Assembly: GCA_041402045.1 (NCBI GenBank)
Contig: JAWKSZ010000031.1
Location: forward strand, 1-64,000
DNA from: JAGQRJ01 sp041402045
Lineage (GTDB): Bacteria; Planctomycetota; J058
Direction: 5' to 3'
Length of the DNA: 64,000 bases
Shown here: positions 16,833 through 26,018 of the stretch, piece by piece
Position numbering within the stretch: the first letter of the stretch is position 1
How the letters are laid out: each line of letters starts with the position of its first letter
The notes under the pieces: model-generated
What the model was told of the DNA's origin: nothing
The model's database searches: none
Seen by the model: only the letters and a program-made list of their open reading frames with translations
Made by a program: the position numbers and the translations under genes

Positions 16833-19800
16833 TCAGCGCCCGAACTGCTCGAGCTGGTCGAGGCTGTTCTCGACGCCCTGGGTCACCCGCTCCAGGGCCT
16901 GCGCCGGCGTCACGCTGGCCTCGGCGGACCCCAGCCCGAACACCGCGACCGCCGACTCGTCGAGGGCCGCCGGGGGCAGGCCGTTCTTGCGCAGGACGTA
17001 GTCCATGACCATGCGCGCGGTGCGGCCGTTGCCGTCGCTGAAGGGGTGCACGCTCACCAGGCGCTGGTAGGCGCCGGCGGCCAACTCGATCGGGGGCGTG
17101 CCTGCCTGCTCCGCCGCGCGATACCAGGCGAAGAAGTCCTCGAGGGCCTCCTCCACGCTCTCCCCCAGCACGTAGGGCTTGTTGATCGCGCCCGCGAACA
17201 CGTCGTCGCCGGCCCGGCGCACCACCCCGGGCCCCGCGCCCTCGGTGGCCTCGCCCGCGCGCAGGGTGCGGTTCAGCTCCCGGACCTTGTCCAGGGTCAG
17301 CTCCTCGCCGGCCTCGGCCCACTCCTTCACCAGCTCGTCGGCCTCGTGGAAGTTCGCCATGGCCCGCCCGCCGTTCGCGCCCGCGCGACCCTGCACGGTC
17401 CCGCTCTGCAGCATGCGCTGGTGGTCGACGGTCGGCCCTTCGAGCTCGACGCCGCGCTCGCGCAGCGCCTGCGCCCGCTGCTGCGCCGCCTGACCCCGCG
17501 AGCCCAGGGCCCGCGCCACCTCGTCGGGGATCGGCGCGTCGAGGCGCTCGCGCACCGTGTCGCGGATCTCCTCGGCCACGGTCCGCGCCGGGCCGCGTGG
17601 CGCCTCCGGCGTCAGCGCCTGGACCACGCCGTTGCGGGCCGGCGCCGCCATGCCCCCGGCGACCTCCGCGCCTGCGGCGCCCGCCATGGCCGCGGCCTCG
17701 TCGGCGGCGGCCGCCATGGCCGCCACCTCGTCCACGAACTCCGCGGCCGTGCCGGTGGCCTTGACCGTGGCGTGCACGCCCCGCGCCGCGCTCGCCGCCC
17801 GCGCCACCCGCGCCAAGGCGGGGACGCCCTTCGCCCCGAGCACCGAGCCCACGATCATGACCGCGCCGTAGCCGGTCATTTCGGCGAACTTGGCCGGGTC
17901 GTTGAAGAACGCGTCCTTGTAGTCGATCCCCGCGGTCCTGGCGGCGTTCCACACGTGGGAGCCCACGGCCTTCACCGTCTCCCAGTCGTCGAGGGCGGTG
18001 ACCAGGGTGTAGAGGTCCTGCCAGGTCTCCTTCTTGAACAGGTCCACGATCCCCGACACGGTGTCGCCCACCGCCCGCCCGGCGCCGCGCACGGCCTTGG
18101 CCTTGAGGTACTCCGGGTAGCTCGTGCGCAGCGCGTGCTCCTCGACCTCGCTCCAGCCCTCGTCCACCGCCTGCACCAGGCCCTCGCCCAGCTGGGCCAC
18201 GCGCTGCCCGAAGGCCGCCGTCCACAGCCCCAGCGGGTCGTTGAAGCGGGTCGGGTCGTTCTCGGCGTAGGCGTAGAGGTTCAACCCGTTGGTGCGGCCG
18301 CTGGGGTCGGGGGAGGTGAACCGGCCGAGGGTCGCGTCGTAGGTCCGGGCGCGCACCTGATACAGGCCGGTGTGGCGGTCGAGGGGGCGGCCGGCGTAGC
18401 GCCAGGGGTTCTGGGCGGCGGCGGGCCCCTCGGCGGCGAGGGCCTCGCCGAAGGCGCCGTAGCGGTAGCGCGCCAGGAGCTCGCCCTCGGCGCCGCTGAG
18501 CGCGACCACCGAGCTCACCCGGTCGCGGTGGAACACCCAGCCGCGCTCGCCGCGCCCGTCGACGCTCCACAGCACGTCGTCCAGGCCCTCGCCGCGCACG
18601 TAGGAGCGCTGGAGCCCCGACGCGCTGAACTCGCCCACGACCTGGTCGCGGTCGACGAGCAGGCGCTGGCGCTCCCCGGCGACCTCGCGCCAGAGCAGGG
18701 TCCCGTCGGGGGCGTAGCCGTAGCGCAGGTCCTGCTCCAGCGGCCCGCGCGCGCGCCGCAGGTGCCCGTCGACGTCGACCTCGAAGCGCCAGGTCCCCTC
18801 GGCGCTGCTGCGCTCGACCAGGGCGCCCCGCGCGTCGTAGCGACAGCGCACGTCGCCCTGAGCCAGGGTGCGGTTGCCCGCGGCGAGCTCGAGGTCCGCG
18901 CGCTGGCCCTGGACCTCGACGCTCGCGCGGTTGCCGGCGGCGTCGTAGGTGTAGCGCACGCTGCGCTCGGGGCCCTCCTCCAGCACCAGCCGCCCGCGGC
19001 GGTCGTGCTCGAAGCGGGTCACGCGCTCGGCCTCGTCGGTGACCGAGGCCACGCGCCCGCGGGCGTCGTAGGTGTAGGCCCGGCGCACGAGCAGCTCCGC
19101 GCCGCGGTAGGTCGCGAGCTCGGCGAGGGCCTCGCCCGCGTAGGCGTAGCGGGTCTCGACGCCGGTCGAGTAGCGCACGGCCACCCGCCGGCCGCGGGCG
19201 TCGCGCTCGATCGTGAGCGAGCGCTCGGCGTCGGCGACCGAGGCCAGGCGGCCCTGGTCGTCGTAGCCGTAGCGCACGCTGCCCCAGGGGTAGCGCACCT
19301 CGCACGGCTCGAGGGCGCCGTCCTCGTAGGTGTAGTCGATCCGGCGCAGCGCCGAGCGGTTCTCCAGCGAGAGCAGGCGTCCCGCGGCGTCGTAGCGGTA
19401 GCGCAGCTCGCCGTCGGGCCCCGCTTGGGACAAGAGCCGCCCGGCGCGGTCGTAGACGAAGCGCTCCTCGCCGCGCGAGGTGGTGCGCGCGATCACGCGG
19501 CCCGCCGCGTCGTGGCGGTAGGCGATCGCCTCGTCCCCGCGCACCTCGCGCACCAGGCGCCCGAGCCCGTCGAAGCTCAGCTCACGGCGCCCGGCGCTGG
19601 GGTCCTCCACGATCAGGGTGTGGGCGTCGGGGCGCGCGTAGCGCACCACGTTCCCCGCCGCGTCCACCAGCTCGGTCATGCGCCCGGAGGCGTCGTAGCC
19701 GCAGCGGAAGCGCTCGCCGTCCTTGTCCCAGGCCCGGGCCACCCGCCCCAGGTCGTCGTAGCTCAGGCGCGTGGCCCGGCCGAACTCGTCCTGGTAGGCG

Positions 19801-21125
19801 ACCAGGCGCCCGGCGTCGTCGAAGGCGCCCGCGCGCCGGGTCGCGCCGTCGGGGCCCACGATCTTCAGGGCCTGGCCCTGGTCCACGAAGCGCTCGAGGC
19901 GCCCGCCCGGGTGCTCGATCGCGAGCACGGCCCCGGACGCGGAGCGCGCGATCGTGGTGATCTCCGCGCCCTGCTTGACCCCGACCACGTAGCCCCGCGG
20001 GTCGCGCTTGTAGCGCGTGGTCCGTCCGCGCACGTCTTGCTCGGCGACGAGCGCGCCCTGGGCGTCGTAGGCGAAGCGCTCGCGGCCCAGCGCCGACTCG
20101 CGCACGAGCACGCGGCCCTCGCTGTCGTAGACGAAGCGCAGGACCTCCCCCGAGGGCAGGATCACCCGCGAGGGCTGGTGCCCCTCGCCGTAGATCAGGC
20201 GCACGTCGCCCTCGGGGTCCTGGCGCTGCACCAGCCGCCCGCGGGCGTCGTAGCTCCAGGCGCTGAGCAGCTCGCCCTCGCGCTCCTCCATGCGCGGGCG
20301 CAGGCGGGCGTCGAGCTGCAGGACCGTGGTCACGCCCCGGGCCTCGACCTCGACCCGCTCGTCGCTGAGGGTGTAGCGCGCGCGCTCGGCGCCGTCCTCG
20401 ACGGCGCAGGTCCAGCGCGCCCCCTCGACCGCGTAGGTCGCGGACCAGGGCGCGCGCCCGCCGCGCAGCGAGGTCACCCGCCCGGCCGCGTCGTAGCCGA
20501 GGGTCGTGGGCCCGACCCCGCTCAGGCGGCCCTCGGCGTAGCGGTAGGCCTCCGCGCGGGTCTCCGTCTGCACCGCGACGAGCTCGCCGGCCTGGTAGCC
20601 GTAGGTCGCGGCCGCCGAACCCAGGCTCGCGCGGCGCACGCCCTCGGGGCCGCGCTCCAGGCGCAGCTCGCCCCAGGGCCCCGAGACCTGCTCGGTCCCG
20701 TGCAGCCCGGGGACGAAGCGCAGGGTCACCCCCTCCCGGGTGCGGGCCACGAGCCGGCCCTCGCCGTCGAAGCGGTAGCGGGTCCCCTCGGCCTCGAGCG
20801 CGTACTCGCCGCCGACGAGGGTCAGGCGCCAGGGCGCGCCGTAGCGCGCGACCCAGCCGTCGCCCTCGGCGTCGAACACGTGGGCCACACCGTCCTCGGC
20901 GACCCACACCCGCGCGGTCCCCTCGCCGGGGACCAGGCGGCTGTCGCAGGACCAGACCCAGCGCTGCTCGACGAAGCTCCGCTGCAGGGCGTAGGCGGAG
21001 GCGCCGTCCCCCAGCTCGAGGTCCACGCGCTCGATCACCGGCGCGCCGCGGAACGGGTCGACCTCGACCGACGCCGCCGACGCGACGCTGGCCAGGGCCA
21101 CGAGCATGCACGCGAGCTTGTCCAC
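16833..21125 (-). CDS. Rhs3: exported Rhs/YD-repeat protein with C-terminal Fic toxin
   Basis: 1,430 residues. The frame stays open far upstream, but the real start is the GTG at 21125: GGGAGGGAG lies just before it and the signal peptide (VDKLACMLVALASVASA) matches those of its paralogues. YD repeats fill the middle. The Rhs core shows SPDPSGRTNGLNLYAYAEN, followed by the shared linker (DDWETVKAVGSHV, MTGYGAVMIVGSVLG) and an Ala-rich stretch. The Fic domain carries HPFSDGNGRTAR with His1360. All catalytic Fic residues are present. This is the intact model for the broken Rhs1. No immunity gene follows before Rhs2. It probably acts after export, by delivering the Fic tip into a neighbour cell or by modifying a surface partner. 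Confidence 0.88.
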   Translation of the reverse strand: MDKLACMLVALASVASAASVEVDPFRGAPVIERVDLELGDGASAYALQRSFVEQRWVWSCDSRLVPGEGTARVWVAEDGVAHVFDAEGDGWVARYGAPWRLTLVGGEYALEAEGTRYRFDGEGRLVARTREGVTLRFVPGLHGTEQVSGPWGELRLERGPEGVRRASLGSAAATYGYQAGELVAVQTETRAEAYRYAEGRLSGVGPTTLGYDAAGRVTSLRGGRAPWSATYAVEGARWTCAVEDGAERARYTLSDERVEVEARGVTTVLQLDARLRPRMEEREGELLSAWSYDARGRLVQRQDPEGDVRLIYGEGHQPSRVILPSGEVLRFVYDSEGRVLVRESALGRERFAYDAQGALVAEQDVRGRTTRYKRDPRGYVVGVKQGAEITTIARSASGAVLAIEHPGGRLERFVDQGQALKIVGPDGATRRAGAFDDAGRLVAYQDEFGRATRLSYDDLGRVARAWDKDGERFRCGYDASGRMTELVDAAGNVVRYARPDAHTLIVEDPSAGRRELSFDGLGRLVREVRGDEAIAYRHDAAGRVIARTTSRGEERFVYDRAGRLLSQAGPDGELRYRYDAAGRLLSLENRSALRRIDYTYEDGALEPCEVRYPWGSVRYGYDDQGRLASVADAERSLTIERDARGRRVAVRYSTGVETRYAYAGEALAELATYRGAELLVRRAYTYDARGRVASVTDEAERVTRFEHDRRGRLVLEEGPERSVRYTYDAAGNRASVEVQGQRADLELAAGNRTLAQGDVRCRYDARGALVERSSAEGTWRFEVDVDGHLRRARGPLEQDLRYGYAPDGTLLWREVAGERQRLLVDRDQVVGEFSASGLQRSYVRGEGLDDVLWSVDGRGERGWVFHRDRVSSVVALSGAEGELLARYRYGAFGEALAAEGPAAAQNPWRYAGRPLDRHTGLYQVRARTYDATLGRFTSPDPSGRTNGLNLYAYAENDPTRFNDPLGLWTAAFGQRVAQLGEGLVQAVDEGWSEVEEHALRTSYPEYLKAKAVRGAGRAVGDTVSGIVDLFKKETWQDLYTLVTALDDWETVKAVGSHVWNAARTAGIDYKDAFFNDPAKFAEMTGYGAVMIVGSVLGAKGVPALARVARAASAARGVHATVKATGTAAEFVDEVAAMAAAADEAAAMAGAAGAEVAGGMAAPARNGVVQALTPEAPRGPARTVAEEIRDTVRERLDAPIPDEVARALGSRGQAAQQRAQALRERGVELEGPTVDHQRMLQSGTVQGRAGANGGRAMANFHEADELVKEWAEAGEELTLDKVRELNRTLRAGEATEGAGPGVVRRAGDDVFAGAINKPYVLGESVEEALEDFFAWYRAAEQAGTPPIELAAGAYQRLVSVHPFSDGNGRTARMVMDYVLRKNGLPPAALDESAVAVFGLGSAEASVTPAQALERVTQGVENSLDQLEQFGR

Positions 21126-21349
21126 TCCGACTCCCTCCCGGAGGCGGACCGGGCCCGCCTCTGTTCCTTCCAGGGGCACGCGGGTGCAAGCGCCGGACCA
21201 CGCCGGTGGGGCGCGGGGGCGTCCCAATCCGCTCAAGGAACCTTTCGCCGCAGGTGGTTCGTCGCGAACCGCTCGTGGAGGGTCAGGCGCTGGAACGCAA
21301 CGCCTGGGGCCCGCCGGGCGCGAAGCGCAAGCTCTTTCGCCCCAGCGGA

Positions 21350-22528
21350 TTAGCCGTTCGCTGCGCGCACCCCGGCCGGAACGCTGAAGCGGATCCCCGC
21401 CGCGGCGAGTCGGGTCAGCCCGGCCTCCCCCAGCGCGGCCACGGGCGAGAGCACACCGTGGAGGTCGGGGAGCGCCTCGCGCTCGCAGGCGAGGGCCAGG
21501 GCCGCGGCCGCGACGAAGTTCCCGGTCTCCTCGTAGCCCGGGTCGCGGGTCCCGTAGAGCCGGGTGTGCACGGCCTCGCCCCCGCCCTCCCCGAACCAGT
21601 CGATCCGGTAGGTGCCTGCCTCCCGCGCCTCGGCGTCGGGGCCGCTGCCCGCGGGCAGCAGCCGCTTCAGCCCGCGGCGCAGCACGCCGACCCGGGCCAG
21701 GAGCGCGACCGCGCCGAAGCCCACCCCCAGGCCGACCAGCGCGGCGAGGTTCGGCAGGCGCAGGTAGTGCCCGTAGCGCAGCCCGCGGCCGTAGCCCGGG
21801 GCCACGCTCGCGCTGCGCAGCGCGATCGTCGCGTCCACCGAGGGCATGGGGCAGCTCCAGCCCCGGCCGAGCCGCGGCTCCCGGTGCACCCCCAGCGCCA
21901 GCCGCCCCACGGGGCGGCCCGCGCTGGGCACCAGCTCGCGCTGCGCGCGCAGGGTCTCGCTGGGGTCGGCCAGCGCCTCGAGGATCGAGCTCCAGGTGCC
22001 CCCGGAGATCCCGCCCTGGGCGGTGACGTAGCCCCGGACCTCGTGCTCGGCGTCGGGCGGCAGCGCGCGGGCGGTGAGCCACACCCCGTAGTCGATCGGC
22101 AGGCTCTCGAAGGCGGCGCAGGGCACCAGGCGCAGCCCGGCGTCCCGGGCCTTCGCGTCCAGCCCGCTGACCAGCCGCCCCACGAAGGCGGGCTCCCCGG
22201 TCGAGTCCACGTAGTCCGCGCCCTGGGCCACACAGGCCTCGACCAGCGGCAGCCCCAGGCGTATGAACGGTCCCACCGTCGAGGCCACGACCCGGCTCTG
22301 AGCGGCGAGGGCGTCCAGGCTCGCGCGGTCGTCGGAGCGCGCGAGCACGACCCCAGCCGGCGGACAGGGCAGCGCGCCGAAGCGCGCCCGCAGCGCCTCG
22401 AGCTTGGCCTGGCTCCGACCTCCGAGGGCCCACCGCGTGCCCTCGGGCGCGTAGCGCGCCAAGGACTCCGCCACCAGCGCCCCGGTGTAGCCCGTCGCCC
22501 CGTAGATCGTCACGTCGAAGCGGCTCAT
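21350..22528 (-). CDS. saccharopine-dehydrogenase-like / trans-acting enoyl reductase family oxidoreductase
   Basis: 392 residues; ATG at 22528 with AGGAC upstream. An N-terminal Rossmann fold shows TIYGATGYTGALVAE (7-21), typical of the Sacchrp_dh_NADP group that includes mycobacterial trans-acting enoyl reductase and animal SCCPDH. Further conserved blocks are VASTVGPFIRLG, GADYVDSTGE and PCAAFESLPIDYGVW. A hydrophobic helix near residues 263-280 suggests membrane association, as in SCCPDH. In actinobacteria relatives reduce lipid intermediates; the substrate here is unknown. It lies upstream of Rhs3 on the same strand but 224 nt away, so it need not be co-transcribed. Confidence 0.8.
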   Translation of the reverse strand: MSRFDVTIYGATGYTGALVAESLARYAPEGTRWALGGRSQAKLEALRARFGALPCPPAGVVLARSDDRASLDALAAQSRVVASTVGPFIRLGLPLVEACVAQGADYVDSTGEPAFVGRLVSGLDAKARDAGLRLVPCAAFESLPIDYGVWLTARALPPDAEHEVRGYVTAQGGISGGTWSSILEALADPSETLRAQRELVPSAGRPVGRLALGVHREPRLGRGWSCPMPSVDATIALRSASVAPGYGRGLRYGHYLRLPNLAALVGLGVGFGAVALLARVGVLRRGLKRLLPAGSGPDAEAREAGTYRIDWFGEGGGEAVHTRLYGTRDPGYEETGNFVAAAALALACEREALPDLHGVLSPVAALGEAGLTRLAAAGIRFSVPAGVRAANG

Positions 22529-22623
22529 GAGTCCTCGCGCCGCGCGATCCTACCGCGAGCCACGTGAGGCAGCGTAGGGACATACTGCCTGCTGCCCTCT
22601 GCAGCGACTGCTAGGATTCGGAC

Positions 22624-25600
22624 GTGAAGCTCCTATCAGGTGTGGGGTTGCTCGCGTGCGTCGCTGTAAGCTCCGGCTGCGGACCGATCGTCGCCGGCGC
22701 CGTGTTCGCGATCTCCGAGTCCAGCGGCGGAGGCGGTGGAGGCGGTGGGGGCGGTGGAAGCCCGCCCGGCTCCGGGGGACCTCCCGGCGATTCGGCGACC
22801 GACCTCGAGCCCATTCAACTCCTGGCGACCACGTCCGAAGACGGCTCCGTAACCCTCGACCTGCCTCGAGAGTCTGCCCGCGGGGAACCCCTGAGCTACC
22901 GCGTCGTGAGCCCTCCGGCGCACGGCCGCGTGAGCGGCGAGCCGACTCGCCTCGAGTACACACCGGACTCCAACTACCACGGCCCCGACCGCTTCACGTG
23001 TGAGGTCACGGCGGCGGGAGGGCGTCGAGGAGCAGCGACGATCTCGCTCGAGGTCCGCAGCGTCAACGATCCACCCCTCGCGTCCTCGATCGAAGTGGAG
23101 CTGGCCGAGAACGGCGAGCTGATCCTCACGCTCCAGGGCCAGGACGTGGACGGCGACCCGCTGAGCTTCGAGCTGGTCAGCGGCCCGTTCCACGGGGCGC
23201 TCAGCGGCGACGGTGCCCACCGCCGCTACGACCCCTCGTTGGACTTCGTCGGGACCGACGAGGTGACGTTCCAGGTGCGTGACCCTCATGGCGAGTCCCA
23301 CCAAGGGTCGGTGCGCCTGCACGTCCGCCCCCAGCTGGGGATCGACTCCGTCACCCCAGATCGCGGGCCCCTGGGGGTCGCGACCCGCCTCCGGATCACC
23401 GGGAGGCGCTTCACGTCCGCGACCAGCGTGCGCGTCGCGGGCGCCGCGGCGACCGGCGTCGTCCTGGTCGACTCGCGCACCCTGGAGTGCGACAGCCCTC
23501 TGGGGCCCCTAGGCCCCGCGGACGTCGAGGTGAATCAGGCGAACTGCTACGGCGCGCGCTCCTCCGAGGCCTACTTCTTCGAGGGCTGGGAGGACCCGTC
23601 GTCGACCATGGTCGACGTCCCCGGCGGCACGACCAGCGCCTCGGTGCCGTCCCTCGTCGCCCTCCCAGGCGGCGCGCTGGCCTGCGCGTGGATCGATCGG
23701 CGCACGGTGCAGTACGCCGTGCGCGTCGCGCGCAGCGAGGACGGCGGGCGAACCTGGTCGGCGTCGGTCGTGGTGGACGACGAGGCGAGCGTCACCAAGT
23801 CCCAGCCCAAGCTCGCGGCAGGCCCGGGAGGGGCGCTGGCGCTCGTGTGGCAGGCCGACGCGATCCCGCTCTACGTCGCCCGCAGCGCCGACGGGGGCCG
23901 CACCTGGTCCGCGCGCGTCCGCGCCGACGACGACTCGGGTCGGAAGTATGGCCACAGCCTCGCCTTCGCTGGGGGCGGGGGCCTGGTGTGCGCGTGGACC
24001 AACCTCACCCGCGTCCGGGTCGCGCGGAGCGTAGACGGGACGACCTGGAGCGCTGGCGCGGACGTCGACGCGGGGACCGTGGGGAATCAGGCCAACCCCT
24101 CCCTGGCCCCCCTGAGCGCCGGCCTGGCCTGCCTCTACTCCCAGTCGGTGCCGGAGGGCACCACGAGCCGCACCGAGCTGATCCTGGCCAAGAGCGCCGA
24201 CGGAGGCGTCAGCTGGACGCGCTCACGGGTCGACGACGACCCCGGGTTCGTCTCGGGCCACAAGCGCTTCCCGACCCTGCTCGAGCTGCCGGGGGGCGGG
24301 CTGGTCTGCGCCTGGAAGAGCCCGCGCTTCGATCGCGTGCGCGTGGCCCGGAGCGTGGACGGAGGCCTGAGCTGGAGCGCGAGCCAGGAGCTCGAGGCGC
24401 TCGAGGAACACTCCCGCCCCACCCTGGTGTCCGACAGCGGGGGCGCGGTGATCTGCTGCTGGCAGGCAGAGCGCGGCGACCCCGGCGTGGGCGACATCGC
24501 CAGCGCCCGCAGCCTCGACGGCGGCCAGACCTGGTCCGCGCCCTTGCGGGTCGACGACGGCCCGGAGCTCCAGCACCAGGGCGACCCCAGCCTGGTCTCG
24601 CTCGCAGGCGGGACCCTGGTGTGCGCCTGGACCGATCAGCGAAACGGCGCGGCGGACGTACGCTGCGCCCGCAGCGTGGACGCCGCCGCGTCCTGGTCCG
24701 CGAGCGACCGGGTCGACGACGACGACGTCGAGGACGCCAGCCAGGCCGAGACCGCTGTGGCGATCGCCCCCGACGGCACAGTGATCCTCGTGTGGGAAGA
24801 CGGGCGCAGCGCGCGCCCCGAGGTCTACCTGACCTACAGCGTGGACGGTTGCCGCAGTTGGAGCGTCAACCAGCGCCTGGGCGAGCCGTTGTTCCAGGGC
24901 ACAGCCCGCCGCTCGGACCGACTCCCCGACGTGGCCGTCGACGCCAGCGGGGCCTGGGTGGTGACCTGGCATGTGCAGAGCACGCAGCCGGGAGCGGTGG
25001 TCGTCCGGCGCAGCGTCGATCGCGGCGCGACCTGGTCCGACGAAGTCTTCGTCAACCCGGAACCCCAGCGGGGCTACCGCCCGACGCTGACCGTCGAGCC
25101 CGGAGGCGCCCTGCTCTCCTCCTATCTCGACGGCACGTCGCCCCTCAATCCCTCGGCGAGCGAGACGGCGCGGATCGCGCGCAGCGTCGACGACGGTCGA
25201 ACCTGGGGAGCGGCTCGCGCGATCGGGAACACCGAGGGGGTGGTCCGCTACGCCCTCGCCGCGGGGTCGTCGGAGTGGGTGTGCGCCTGGATCGAGGATC
25301 CGATCTCGACCCCGTCCGAGGTCTGCGTCGGCCGCAGCGTGGATCAGGGCCAGACCTGGACCCGAGAGGTCCGCAGCGCCGGAACGGGCTCGACGGCGCC
25401 GACCACAGTCGCCCTCGCGCGAGGGCCGGGCTCGGCGTATGCCCTGGCCTGGATCGACGGCGACGACGGCGTCTACTTCGTCCGCAGCGTGGACGGCGGG
25501 TCGACCTGGACCAACGCGGTCGTCCTCGAGAGCGGGGACACTCCGCAGGAACTCGGGATCGCGGCAGGGCCCGATGGCTCGCTCGTGGTCGCCTGGGACG

Positions 25601-25833
25601 CCGTGGACAGCTTCTACCAGACCAGCCTGCACGCGGTGCGCAGCGCGGACGGCGGGGCGACGTTCTCCGGGACCCGCACCGGACTCGTGTATCCGCCGGC
25701 GGTCGCGTTCCAGCACCGCTACACACGCTTCGAGGACGTGGGCATTGGCCCGCGCGGCCAGATCGTCGTCGTCGGCTACACGTCCCAGGCCCCCAACGAC
25801 CCCTTCGTGGTTCGCGGCTGGTTCCGCCCCTAG
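22624..25833 (+). CDS. sialidase-like lipoprotein with 13 Asp-box repeats
   Basis: 1,069 residues from a GTG at 22624. The N-terminus is a lipoprotein signal with lipobox SSGC, followed by a run of 11 glycines as a spacer. Two cadherin-like/Big-type repeats follow (YTPDSNYHGPDRFTCEV and YDPSLDFVGTDEVTFQVRD), then an IPT/TIG-like domain (ITGRRFTSATSVRVAG). The rest is a long beta-propeller region with 13 Asp-box (BNR) motifs such as SEDGGRTW, SADGGRTW, SVDGGLSW and SVDGGSTW at regular spacing. Asp-box propellers occur in sialidases and many non-enzymatic surface proteins. I cannot identify the catalytic Arg triad of a sialidase, so a binding or structural role is equally likely. Anchored in a membrane, probably surface-exposed. 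Confidence 0.8.
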   Translation: MKLLSGVGLLACVAVSSGCGPIVAGAVFAISESSGGGGGGGGGGGSPPGSGGPPGDSATDLEPIQLLATTSEDGSVTLDLPRESARGEPLSYRVVSPPAHGRVSGEPTRLEYTPDSNYHGPDRFTCEVTAAGGRRGAATISLEVRSVNDPPLASSIEVELAENGELILTLQGQDVDGDPLSFELVSGPFHGALSGDGAHRRYDPSLDFVGTDEVTFQVRDPHGESHQGSVRLHVRPQLGIDSVTPDRGPLGVATRLRITGRRFTSATSVRVAGAAATGVVLVDSRTLECDSPLGPLGPADVEVNQANCYGARSSEAYFFEGWEDPSSTMVDVPGGTTSASVPSLVALPGGALACAWIDRRTVQYAVRVARSEDGGRTWSASVVVDDEASVTKSQPKLAAGPGGALALVWQADAIPLYVARSADGGRTWSARVRADDDSGRKYGHSLAFAGGGGLVCAWTNLTRVRVARSVDGTTWSAGADVDAGTVGNQANPSLAPLSAGLACLYSQSVPEGTTSRTELILAKSADGGVSWTRSRVDDDPGFVSGHKRFPTLLELPGGGLVCAWKSPRFDRVRVARSVDGGLSWSASQELEALEEHSRPTLVSDSGGAVICCWQAERGDPGVGDIASARSLDGGQTWSAPLRVDDGPELQHQGDPSLVSLAGGTLVCAWTDQRNGAADVRCARSVDAAASWSASDRVDDDDVEDASQAETAVAIAPDGTVILVWEDGRSARPEVYLTYSVDGCRSWSVNQRLGEPLFQGTARRSDRLPDVAVDASGAWVVTWHVQSTQPGAVVVRRSVDRGATWSDEVFVNPEPQRGYRPTLTVEPGGALLSSYLDGTSPLNPSASETARIARSVDDGRTWGAARAIGNTEGVVRYALAAGSSEWVCAWIEDPISTPSEVCVGRSVDQGQTWTREVRSAGTGSTAPTTVALARGPGSAYALAWIDGDDGVYFVRSVDGGSTWTNAVVLESGDTPQELGIAAGPDGSLVVAWDAVDSFYQTSLHAVRSADGGATFSGTRTGLVYPPAVAFQHRYTRFEDVGIGPRGQIVVVGYTSQAPNDPFVVRGWFRP

Positions 25834-25977
25834 TGCGTGCTGCACGTCAGACGTTCCGGTACCTCTCGCTTGCCCTCGCCGCCCCTGGCTGTGTTGTTCG
25901 CCGGTCACAATGGCCTGCTAGCGCCAGGCCGCGGACGATCCGCCGCCCGCCCCCGGGGACGGTGTGAGGAGGAGGGC

Positions 25978-26006
25978 CGCCGGCTTTCGGTTACCGTGAG
26001 CCGGCG
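25978..26006 (+). promoter_or_regulatory. hairpin just before the epimerase start
   Basis: CGCCGGCT (25978-25985) pairs with AGCCGGCG (25999-26006), leaving a 13-nt loop. It ends 12 nt before the epimerase ATG, close to the GAGGGG ribosome site. It could terminate the Asp-box gene or limit translation of the epimerase. Confidence 0.4.
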
Positions 26007-26018
26007 AAGCGAGGGGCT

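Noticed and set aside
12116..17008. A very long open frame (over 1,600 codons) on the + strand opposite Rhs2
   Set aside because: It mirrors the Rhs2 reading frame, has an extreme Ala/Arg/Gly/Pro/Val mix and no domain or start signal. Long antisense frames are expected at this GC content, and similar ones lie opposite Rhs1 and Rhs3.
21126..22583. N-terminal extension of Rhs3 by about 480 residues in an open frame
   Set aside because: The extension runs antisense-like through the frame of the oxidoreductase gene, is Arg-rich and lacks a ribosome site, while a GTG at 21125 has a strong site and a signal peptide.
22624..25833. Calling the Asp-box lipoprotein a sialidase
   Set aside because: Asp boxes are common in many propeller proteins and I cannot find the catalytic Arg triad, so no enzyme name is given.
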